Source of the DNA: Vicinamibacteria bacterium | GTDB taxonomy: Bacteria > Acidobacteriota > Vicinamibacteria > Fen-336 | NCBI GenBank assembly: GCA_025994075.1 | Contig: JAMQGV010000007.1 | Span: forward strand, 124,001 to 188,000 | Direction of reading: 5' to 3' | DNA: 64,000 nt | Shown: one piece after another, positions 27,368-33,475 of the stretch | Layout: the number at the start of each line of letters is the position of its first letter | Numbering within the stretch: the stretch's first letter is position 1 | Position numbers and translations under genes: made by a program | Notes under the pieces: model-generated | What the model saw: only the letters and a program-made list of their open reading frames with translations | Database searches by the model: none | What the model was told of the DNA's origin: nothing

Positions 27368-27829
27368 ATGAGCGCAGACGCCGATCCGGTCCGCGACGAA
27401 CGCGAGGCCTGGAACGCCTACATCGCGAAGAACGGCCTCAAGCGCAGCGAGCAGCGCGAGGCCATCCTCGACGTGTTCCTGCGCACCGAGAGCCACCTCT
27501 CCGTGGAGGACCTGCTGCGGCTGGTCCAGAAGAAGCGCTCCGACGTCGGGCGCACGACCGTCTACCGCACGCTCAAGCTGTTCGCCGCCGCCGGCCTCGC
27601 CCGCGAACTGCACCTCGACGGCGAGACCCGCTTCGAGCGCGACTGGAACCGCGAGCACCACGACCACTTCATCTGCCGTTCCTGCGGCGCGATCTTCGAG
27701 TTCAAGAGCGACCAGATCGAGCATCTCCAGGAGGAGATCGCGGCTGAGCTCGGGTTCCAGATCGACGGCCACCGCCACCACATCTACGGGCTGTGCCAGC
27801 GCTGCGTCGCCAAGGGGAAGCCGCGCTGA
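27368..27829 (+). CDS. fur: Fur-family metal-responsive repressor
   Basis: This 153-residue protein has an N-terminal winged-helix domain (LKRSEQREAILDVFL, DVGRTTVYRTLKLF) and a C-terminal metal-binding domain with HHDHFICRSC, HRHHIYGLCQRC. The two CxxC pairs give a structural zinc site, and the His/Glu cluster gives the regulatory iron site typical of Fur rather than Zur or PerR. It would repress iron-uptake genes when iron is bound. ATG 27368 is preferred over the upstream GTG 27353. Its targets here are unknown. The next gene starts at or before its stop. Confidence 0.88.
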   Translation: MSADADPVRDEREAWNAYIAKNGLKRSEQREAILDVFLRTESHLSVEDLLRLVQKKRSDVGRTTVYRTLKLFAAAGLARELHLDGETRFERDWNREHHDHFICRSCGAIFEFKSDQIEHLQEEIAAELGFQIDGHRHHIYGLCQRCVAKGKPR

Positions 27830-28950
27830 ACCAGCCGGCGCCGCTGCGGCTCGACGAGGTCCTGCTGCGGGAGCTGGCGCTGCCGATGCGCCAGCCGTTC
27901 GAGACCTCGTTCGGGGTGGCCCGCGAGAAGCGCTTCCTGCTCGTCACCCTGCGCGCCGGCGGGCTGGTGGCGTTCGGCGAGTGCGTCGCCGACCATCACC
28001 CGGGCTACCTGCCGGAGACGATCGGCACCGCCGTCCACGTGCTGCGCGACTTCCTGGTCCCGCTCGCGTTCGCCGCGCCGATCACCACGCCGCAGGAACT
28101 TGCGGCGCGGCTCGGGGCGGTGCGTGGGCACGAGATGGCGAAAGCGGCGCTGGAAATGGCCGCCTGGGACCTGTGCGCGCGGCGCGACGGCGTCTCACTG
28201 GCGGCGGCGCTGGGCGGCTCCCGTGAGCGGATCGCGGCCGGCGTGTCGGTCGGCCTGCAGCGCGACGACGCGGCGCTCGCCGACAAGGTCGCCGAGGAGC
28301 TGGCGGCCGGTTACCAGCGGGTCAAGGTCAAGATCAAGCCCGGCCGCGACGAGAGCGCGCTGCGCGCGCTGAAGGAGCGCTTCCCGGAGCTGCACGTCGT
28401 CGCCGACGCGAACAGCGCCTACACGCTGGCCGACGCGGAGCGCCTGGCCCGGCTCGACGCCTTCGAGCCGTCGATGCTCGAGCAGCCGCTGCACTGGGAC
28501 GACGTGCTCGACCACGCGGCGCTCGCGAAGAGGGTCCGGACCCCGATCTGCCTCGACGAGTCGCTGCGCTCGGCAGCGCGGGTCGCGCAGGCGATCGACG
28601 TCGGCGCCGCGGCCGTCGTCAACCTCAAGCCCGGCCGCGTCGGCGGCTTCACGGAGAGCCTCGCCATCCACGACCTGTGCGTCGCGCGCGGGGTGCCGCT
28701 GTGGTGCGGGGGGATGGTGGAGAGCGGGATCGGGCGGCTGTTCAACGTGCACCTGCAGGCGCTGCCCGGCTTCGAGCCCGGCGACACGTCCGACCCCCGG
28801 CGCTACTTCGACGAAGACCTGGTCGACCCGCCGGTGGTCGTCACGGCCGACGGTTTCGTCGACGTGCCGGCCGGTCCCGGGTTGGGCGCTGCCGTCGTCG
28901 ACTCGCGCCTGGAGCGGGCGACGCGCTGGCGGGAGGAACTGGTCGCTTGA
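27826..28950 (+). CDS. menC: o-Succinylbenzoate synthase / N-succinylamino-acid racemase
   Basis: This is an enolase-superfamily enzyme of about 374 residues. It has the family start (LALPMRQPFETSFGVAREKR), catalytic KVKIKPG, metal ligands DANSAYTL, EQPL and DESL, then NLKPGRVGG and GGMVESGIGRLFN, followed by PGDTSDPRRYF. This pattern is the MenC/N-acylamino-acid racemase branch, not the dipeptide epimerase branch. The reaction is dehydration to o-succinylbenzoate in menaquinone synthesis or racemisation. No other men gene is near, so the role is open. The start is uncertain: CTG 27826 overlaps the fur stop, and GTG 27793 is an alternative within fur. The first homologous residue is soon after 27826. 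Confidence 0.82.
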   Translation: MNQPAPLRLDEVLLRELALPMRQPFETSFGVAREKRFLLVTLRAGGLVAFGECVADHHPGYLPETIGTAVHVLRDFLVPLAFAAPITTPQELAARLGAVRGHEMAKAALEMAAWDLCARRDGVSLAAALGGSRERIAAGVSVGLQRDDAALADKVAEELAAGYQRVKVKIKPGRDESALRALKERFPELHVVADANSAYTLADAERLARLDAFEPSMLEQPLHWDDVLDHAALAKRVRTPICLDESLRSAARVAQAIDVGAAAVVNLKPGRVGGFTESLAIHDLCVARGVPLWCGGMVESGIGRLFNVHLQALPGFEPGDTSDPRRYFDEDLVDPPVVVTADGFVDVPAGPGLGAAVVDSRLERATRWREELVA

Positions 28951-29477
28951 GCACGCTGCGCGCCGGGCTCGCCTTCGTCGTGGTGCTGGTCGCGACGCTG
29001 CTCGCGCTGTTGTGGACGCTCGGCCGCGAGACGCCGCTGGTCCGCGCCGGCCAGCCGCTGCCGACCCCGAAACTGGGCAGGATCGGCGGCTTCGGCGAGA
29101 GCTCGCTCGCGGTCTTCCGGGGGCGGCCGCTGCTGTTCGTGGTGCTCGACGCCGAGTGCTGTGCCGCGCAGGCGGTGGCCGTCGAGAAGCTCTCGCGCGA
29201 GCTGTCGCGTCGCCGGCTGGCCGTGGCCATGGTGATGGTGGACCGCGACCGCCTCCGCGTCGACCGCTTCGTGCGCGACCTCGCCCTCACGGTCCCGGTG
29301 TTCGAGGACCCGGGCCGGGAACGGCTCGGGCCGGCGTTCGGCAGCGGGCGACTGCCGCAGTACTACCTCGCCGACCGCGAGGGCCAGGTCGTGTTCTCGA
29401 TCGTCGGCGACTACGACGTGCGCGGGGCGGAGTTCCGCGCCATCGTCGAGCCGCTGCTCTCGCCCGCGCCCTGGTGA
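28947..29477 (+). CDS. Membrane-anchored thioredoxin-fold protein lacking CxxC
   Basis: This 176-residue protein has an N-terminal membrane helix (GLAFVVVLVATLLALLW) and a thioredoxin/AhpC-like domain: GQPLPTPKLGRIGG, LLFVVLDAECCAAQAV, VPVFEDPGRERLGPAFG, PQYYLADREGQVVFSIVG. The usual redox CxxC is replaced by adjacent Cys residues (ECC), so disulfide exchange is doubtful and it may be a peroxidase-like or structural protein. It starts with TTG overlapping the menC stop (TTGA). Its 3' end overlaps the end of folC on the other strand by about 67 bp. Confidence 0.7.
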   Translation: MSTLRAGLAFVVVLVATLLALLWTLGRETPLVRAGQPLPTPKLGRIGGFGESSLAVFRGRPLLFVVLDAECCAAQAVAVEKLSRELSRRRLAVAMVMVDRDRLRVDRFVRDLALTVPVFEDPGRERLGPAFGSGRLPQYYLADREGQVVFSIVGDYDVRGAEFRAIVEPLLSPAPW

Positions 29478-30775
29478 ACGCCGGCGCGGTGGGCGAGCAC
29501 CGCGCCGACCAGGTAGAGCGAGCCGGCGACCACGACCGGCTCGCCGGGCCGCGCCAGCGCGGCGGCCGCCGCGAGTGCCGCGCGCAGCGAGCGGGCGCGG
29601 TGGGCGCGGGCCGCGTGTGGGCCTGCCCGCCGCGCGATCTGCGCCGGGCTCGCGGCGCGGGCCCCCGGCGCCTTCACCAGGACGACCTCGCGGGCGGGCG
29701 CGAACAGCGCGGCGGCGATCGTCTCCAGCTCCTTGTCGGCCATCGCGCCGAACAGCAGCACGTGCGAGCGCAGCGGCGCCAGCGCGGCGGCCAGCGCGCG
29801 GGCACCGTCCGCGTTGTGGGCGCCGTCGAGCAGCAGCGGCGGGCGGCCCGCCAGCCAGTCGAGGCGGCCGGGCCAGCGCGCGTCCGCGAAGCCGGCCACG
29901 GCGCGGCCCAGGTCGAAGCGCAGCCCCGCGTCGCGGGCGCACTCGAGCACCCGCAGCGCCACCTTCAGGTTCGCGAGCTGGTGGGGCCCGGGCAGCGCCT
30001 GCACGCCGGCGTGGCGCGCGACGGGCGTCGTCGCCGCGACGCGTGGCGGCCACAACGCCCGCGGCACGCCGCGCCGCGGGCGTGGCGGAAGCGGGCGCAA
30101 GCGCACTTCGGCCGCGGCGTCGATCCGCGTCGCGCCCACGCTCCGCGCGCGCGCCGCCACCACCGCGGCGGCCTCCGCGGGCAGCGCGCCGACCACGACG
30201 GGCCGCCCGCGCCGCATCACGCCCGCCTTCTCGCGCGCGACGTGGCGCAGCGTGGGCCCGAGGTGCTCGGTGTGATCGAGGCCGAGGCTGACGATGGCGG
30301 AGACGAGCGGGTCGCACAGGTTGGTGGCGTCGAGCCGGCCGCCCAGGCCCACCTCGAGCACCTGCACGTCGACCCGCGCGTCGCGGAACAGCAGCCACGC
30401 CGCGGCGGTCAGCGCCTCGAAGTAGGTGGGGGCGGAAGGCAGCGCTCCCCGTGCGACGAGGTCCTCGGAGACGGCGCGCACGCGGCCGAGGGCGCGTGCC
30501 AGCGCGCGCGTCGAGACGGGTTGCCCGTCGATCGTGATGCGCTCCTCGGGCCGCACGAGGTGGGGCGACGTGTAACGCCCGACCCGCAGCCCGCCGGCCC
30601 GCAGCCCGGCATCGAGCAGCGCGACGACCGATCCCTTGCCGTTGGTCCCGGCGACGAGCAGCGCGGGCGCGCAGCGCTCGGGCCGATCGAGCGCGCGCAG
30701 CAGTTCCCGCAGCGGCCCGAGCCCGAGCTTGATCCCGAACCGCACCCGCGACTTCAACCACCCGAACGGACCCAT
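29411..30775 (-). CDS. folC: Folylpolyglutamate/dihydrofolate synthase
   Basis: This is a 454-residue Mur-ligase-family enzyme. It has the ATP-binding loop VAGTNGKGSVVALLDAG, the substrate loop RYTSPHLVRPEERITIDG, the family motif EVGLGGRLDATN and a DHTEHLGPT stretch. The C-terminal domain has DGAHNADGARALAAAL. It adds glutamate to folates and/or makes dihydrofolate. The ATG at 30775 gives MGPFGWLKSRVRFGIKLGL, the normal start; a longer frame runs into the repeat region. The end overlaps the thioredoxin-like gene on the plus strand. Confidence 0.92.
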   Translation of the reverse strand: MGPFGWLKSRVRFGIKLGLGPLRELLRALDRPERCAPALLVAGTNGKGSVVALLDAGLRAGGLRVGRYTSPHLVRPEERITIDGQPVSTRALARALGRVRAVSEDLVARGALPSAPTYFEALTAAAWLLFRDARVDVQVLEVGLGGRLDATNLCDPLVSAIVSLGLDHTEHLGPTLRHVAREKAGVMRRGRPVVVGALPAEAAAVVAARARSVGATRIDAAAEVRLRPLPPRPRRGVPRALWPPRVAATTPVARHAGVQALPGPHQLANLKVALRVLECARDAGLRFDLGRAVAGFADARWPGRLDWLAGRPPLLLDGAHNADGARALAAALAPLRSHVLLFGAMADKELETIAAALFAPAREVVLVKAPGARAASPAQIARRAGPHAARAHRARSLRAALAAAAALARPGEPVVVAGSLYLVGAVLAHRAGVHQGAGESSGSTMARNSAPRTS

Positions 30776-30822
30776 GGGGTGGATGCTCCCACACGCCACC
30801 CCGAGCCTGCGCGGACCCGCGT

Positions 30823-30901
30823 TGGGGGTTCGGGGGCGGACGAGGGTTCGTGGTCCGACGTAGCCCCCGAGGGACCGCTGGTGGGCTTTGCCCACCAGCG
30901 G
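30823..30901 (+). repeat. Two-hairpin dispersed repeat, copy 1
   Basis: An 8-bp perfect stem (TCGGGGGC at 30830-30837, GCCCCCGA at 30863-30870) encloses 25 bases. Four bases later comes a second hairpin, a 12-bp perfect stem with loop TTT (30875-30886 and 30890-30901). A second copy on the other strand (56230-56309) has the same first hairpin (22 of 25 loop bases identical) and a second hairpin at the same spacing with a different sequence. There is no U-tract, so it does not look like a simple terminator. Confidence 0.7.
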
Positions 30902-30907
30902 AACCCA

Positions 30908-30937
30908 GTGTGGAAAAGTGGAAGAAAGTGTGGAAAA
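30908..30937 (+). promoter_or_regulatory. Triple 10-bp-phased MraZ-type operator before mraZ copy 1
   Basis: Three contiguous 10-base repeats read GTGTGGAAAA, GTGGAAGAAA and GTGTGGAAAA. MraZ in other bacteria binds several short repeats spaced about 10 bp in front of its own gene, so this is probably an autoregulatory operator. It lies 13 bases before the GTG start. Confidence 0.7.
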
Positions 30938-30950
30938 CTCCTAGCTCGCT

Positions 30951-31409
30951 GTGTTCAAAGGGACTTATCGCCACCGCATCGACCCCAAGGGGCGCCTGCC
31001 CGTGCCCGCGGCCTTCCGCCGCGCGCTGCCGGAGGCCGACAAGGGGCTCGTCCTGACGGCGCTCGACGGCTGCCTCGCCGCCTATCCGCTGGCCGAGTGG
31101 GCGCGGCTGGAGGCGCAACTCGCCCAGTTGCCCGCGTTCTCGAAGCCCGTCAAGGCGCTGTCCCGGCTGCTGCTCTCGCGCGCCGTGGACTGCGAGCTCG
31201 ACGTGCAGGGCCGCATCCTGGTGCCCCCGGCACTGCGCGCGGCGGCCTCGCTCTCCGGCGAGGTGGTGGTCGTCGGCGTCCTCAACCGCTTCGAGTTGTG
31301 GGCGCCCGACGCCTGGGAGTCCTTCTGCCGCGACTCGGAACAGCTCCTCGACGACGTCTCGCTGGGGGTCGAGTGGCCCCTGCGTCCACAGGGAAACCCC
31401 AATAGCTAG
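30951..31409 (+). CDS. mraZ: MraZ transcriptional regulator, first copy
   Basis: This 152-residue protein has two SpoVT/AbrB-like halves: FKGTYRHRIDPKGRLPVPAAFRR and DCELDVQGRILVPPALR. The DxKGR and DxQGR patterns mark the two beta-alpha-beta repeats of MraZ. It begins with GTG 30951 (MFKGTYRHRID), matching the family start. MraZ binds DNA repeats upstream of the dcw cluster and also ends up on the nucleoid. A second, more typical MraZ follows at 31530, so one may be a specialised paralogue. The two proteins differ throughout. Confidence 0.85.
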   Translation: MFKGTYRHRIDPKGRLPVPAAFRRALPEADKGLVLTALDGCLAAYPLAEWARLEAQLAQLPAFSKPVKALSRLLLSRAVDCELDVQGRILVPPALRAAASLSGEVVVVGVLNRFELWAPDAWESFCRDSEQLLDDVSLGVEWPLRPQGNPNS

Positions 31410-31421
31410 TTCGGTTAAGGC

Positions 31422-31450
31422 TTGACACCCCTCTAGGGCACTCCTAGACT
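31422..31450 (+). promoter_or_regulatory. Sigma-70-type promoter in front of mraZ copy 2 and the dcw cluster
   Basis: TTGACA (31422-31427) and TAGACT (31445-31450) are separated by exactly 17 bases. The predicted start of transcription falls at the first operator repeat (31456), an arrangement suited to repression. Confidence 0.65.
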
Positions 31451-31455
31451 CCGCG

Positions 31456-31485
31456 GTGGTCAACTGTGGAAAAAAGTGGGTCGCA
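31456..31485 (+). promoter_or_regulatory. Triple 10-bp-phased MraZ-type operator before mraZ copy 2
   Basis: Three 10-base units read GTGGTCAACT, GTGGAAAAAA and GTGGGTCGCA, with GTGG in register every 10 bases. The spacing is the same as in the operator at 30908-30937. Confidence 0.7.
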
Positions 31486-31529
31486 ATCCCTCGTGGTGGG
31501 GGACCGCGGACCCATTGCGGCCAAGGGGC

Positions 31530-31973
31530 ATGCTCCGGGGTAACCATCCCGCGCGGGTCGACGACAAGGGGCGGCTGAAGATCCCCACGGCGTTTCGTGT
31601 GCACCTCGAGGCCCAGTACGGCTCCGAGGTGTTCGTCACGAGCGTCACGGGGGAGCACGTCCGCGTGTACCCGATGCCCGTGTGGCTCGAGATCGAGCGC
31701 AAGCTCGCCGCGGTCCCGCAGTCGAGCCCCTCGCGCCAGCGCTTCCTCGACCGCGTCAACTTCTTCGGCCAGGTGCTGAGCCTCGACAAGCAGGGCCGCG
31801 TCGTGATCCCCCAGTTGCTGCGCGAGTCGGCGGCGATGACCGGCGAGGTCGCGGTGCTGGGCCTGATGAACCACGTCGCGGTGTGGAACCACAAGCGCCT
31901 GCACGACCGCCTGTTCAAGAAGGAACCCTTCACCGACGAGGACGGCCGCGCTCTCGCGGAGTTCGGGATCTGA
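31530..31973 (+). CDS. mraZ: MraZ transcriptional regulator, second copy
   Basis: This is a 147-residue protein of the normal MraZ length. It begins MLRGNHPARVDDKGRLKIPTAFR, the first repeat, and its second repeat is LSLDKQGRVVIPQLLRE. The ATG at 31530 is chosen because it matches the family N-terminus (MxRGxxxxxxDxKGR). A GTG at 31476 would add 18 residues but lies inside the operator repeat and is rejected. It overlaps or adjoins rsmH, so it heads the dcw operon. Confidence 0.92.
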   Translation: MLRGNHPARVDDKGRLKIPTAFRVHLEAQYGSEVFVTSVTGEHVRVYPMPVWLEIERKLAAVPQSSPSRQRFLDRVNFFGQVLSLDKQGRVVIPQLLRESAAMTGEVAVLGLMNHVAVWNHKRLHDRLFKKEPFTDEDGRALAEFGI

Positions 31974-31974
31974 T

Positions 31975-32880
31975 GTGGAGGACACCCCGCGCCACCTCCC
32001 GGTGCTGCTCGCCGAGGTGCTGGAGCTGCTCGCCGTGAGGCCCGGCGGCTTCCACGTCGACGGCACCCTCGGGCTCGGCGGCCACGCGGAGGCCGTGCTC
32101 GAGCGCAGCTCGCCCGACGGCGCCCTGTTCGCGGTCGACCGCGACCCGGCGGCGCTCGCGCTCGCCGCGCGCAGGCTCGCCCGCTTCGGCGACCGCGTGG
32201 CGCTCGAGCACGCCGACTTTCGCGAGCTGCCCGAGCTGCTGCGCAAGCGCGGCCTGCCGCCCGACGGCATCCTGCTCGACCTCGGCGTGTCGTCCATGCA
32301 GCTCGACGACCCGGCGCGCGGCTTCAGCTTCAGGAACGACGGCCCGCTCGACATGCGCCTCGACCCGACCCGCGGCGCGCCGGCCGCGGAGCTCGTCAAC
32401 CGGCTCCCCGAGCAGGAGCTGGCCGACGTGATCTACCGCTTCGGCGAAGAGCACGCCTCGCGGCGCATCGCGCGGGCGATCGTGGCGAGGCGGCCCTTCC
32501 ACACGACGCTGGCGCTGGCCGACGTCGTGCGCCGCGCCGCCGGCCGGCCGCGCCGCGGCATCGACAACGCGACGAAGACGTTCCAGGCGCTGCGCATCGC
32601 AGTCAACGACGAGCTCGACGACCTCGGCGCCACGCTGCACCGCCTGGCCGACTGCCTGGCCCCGGGCGGGCGGCTGGCGGTGATCTCGTTCCACAGCCTC
32701 GAGGACCGCGCCGTCAAGTACGCGTTCCGCGAGCTGGCGGCGCGCGGCTACTCGCTGCTGACGAAGAAGCCGGTGATCGCGTCGGAGGACGAGCAGCGTT
32801 CGAACCCGCGCTCGCGCTCCGCGAAGCTGCGGGCGGTGCGCCGCGACCCGGCCCTCGACGCGCTGGGGGAGGCGGCATGA
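31975..32880 (+). CDS. rsmH: 16S rRNA m4C1402 methyltransferase RsmH (MraW)
   Basis: This 301-residue protein has the RsmH motifs HLPVLLAEVLELL, VDGTLGLGGHAEAVLE (SAM binding), LLDLGVSSMQLDDPARGFSF and the late stretch SFHSLEDRAVKYAF. It methylates N4 of C1402 in 16S rRNA. The frame starts at GTG 31975; the ATG at 31973 is out of frame. Its stop overlaps an ATG that opens the repeat mini-ORF. Confidence 0.95.
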   Translation: MEDTPRHLPVLLAEVLELLAVRPGGFHVDGTLGLGGHAEAVLERSSPDGALFAVDRDPAALALAARRLARFGDRVALEHADFRELPELLRKRGLPPDGILLDLGVSSMQLDDPARGFSFRNDGPLDMRLDPTRGAPAAELVNRLPEQELADVIYRFGEEHASRRIARAIVARRPFHTTLALADVVRRAAGRPRRGIDNATKTFQALRIAVNDELDDLGATLHRLADCLAPGGRLAVISFHSLEDRAVKYAFRELAARGYSLLTKKPVIASEDEQRSNPRSRSAKLRAVRRDPALDALGEAA

Positions 32881-33056
32881 GCGGCGCGAAGCGACGCGAT
32901 CCGGTTCGCCCTCGCGCCGGGATTCACTCCCGGCGCGACCAGGGCCAAATGAGCGGCGCGAAGCGACGCGATCCGGTTCGCCCTCGCGCCGGGATTCACT
33001 CCCGGCGCGACCAGGGCCAAATGAGCGGCGCGAAGCGACGCGGCGAGGGCCTATGA
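32877..33056 (+). repeat. 72-bp tandem repeat with in-frame 59-residue mini-ORF between rsmH and ftsL
   Basis: Two identical 72-base units (32877-32948, 32949-33020) are followed by the first 22 bases of a third. Each begins ATGAGCGGCGCGAAGCGACG. Since 72 is divisible by 3, one frame from ATG 32877 reads 59 residues of two identical 24-residue repeats plus a shortened third, beginning MSGAKRRDPVRPR. The ATG overlaps the rsmH stop and the TGA overlaps the ftsL start. Each unit contains a perfect 11-bp hairpin with loop TTCAC (32912-32937 and 32984-33009). Whether it is translated is unknown; it may be a REP-like element in the operon mRNA. Confidence 0.75.
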
Positions 33057-33475
33057 CCGGCGACCCGCGTCCGGTCGGCCTGCCCGGCCTCGGCAAGGCG
33101 ATCGACAACTCGGGCGTCGTGCGCGAGCGCGACCCGCGCGCCTCGCGCGACCTGCGCTACCTGCTGCTGGTCGTCGCGCTGTTCGTCGGCGGCATGGTGC
33201 TCTACGCGTGGCCCCACTTCGAGCTGCGCCAGACCGGGCTGCTCTCCGACCGCCTGCAGCGCGAGAAGGAGCGCCTGGTCGAGGAGAACCGCAAGCTGCA
33301 ACTGGAGAAGGCGAGCCTCGAGAGCCTGCGCCGCGTCGAGTCGATCGCGCGCCGCGACCTCGGCCTGCGCACGCCGCCCGCGCAGGACGTCGTCGTCGTC
33401 GAGCGCGCCCCCGCGCCGCTGGCGCCGGAGGCGATGGCCGCGCTGCCCGCCGCATCGCCGGAGTCGCGCCCGTGA
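33053..33475 (+). CDS. ftsL: Cell division protein FtsL
   Basis: This is a 140-residue single-pass protein. A cytoplasmic N-terminus of about 36 residues and one membrane helix (YLLLVVALFVGGMVLYAW) are followed by a periplasmic coiled coil with heptads of Leu/Glu (LQREKERLVEENRKLQLEK) and an Ala/Pro-rich tail. It joins FtsB and FtsQ to activate FtsWI. Assignment rests on topology and position between rsmH and ftsI. It starts within the overlap with the mini-ORF stop. Confidence 0.85.
   Translation: MTGDPRPVGLPGLGKAIDNSGVVRERDPRASRDLRYLLLVVALFVGGMVLYAWPHFELRQTGLLSDRLQREKERLVEENRKLQLEKASLESLRRVESIARRDLGLRTPPAQDVVVVERAPAPLAPEAMAALPAASPESRP

Noticed and set aside
27241..27369. Upstream extension of the secreted protein to 27369
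   Set aside because: It would remove the signal peptide from the N-terminus; the GTG at 27240 has a strong ribosome-binding site and gives a proper signal sequence.
27826..28950. Dipeptide (L-Ala-D/L-Glu) epimerase
   Set aside because: The sequence GGMVESGIGR and PGDTS pattern fit the o-succinylbenzoate synthase/N-acylamino-acid racemase branch better.
30875..30901. 12-bp hairpin as an intrinsic terminator of folC
   Set aside because: It lies upstream of folC, not after it, and has no U-tract on either strand.
31476..31529. Longer start (GTG 31476) for the second mraZ
   Set aside because: It lies inside the operator repeats and adds residues absent from the MraZ family; ATG 31530 fits the family start.
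32877..33020. Repeated 72-bp units as a CRISPR array
   Set aside because: The units are directly adjacent with no unique spacers, only two full copies exist, and no cas genes are nearby.
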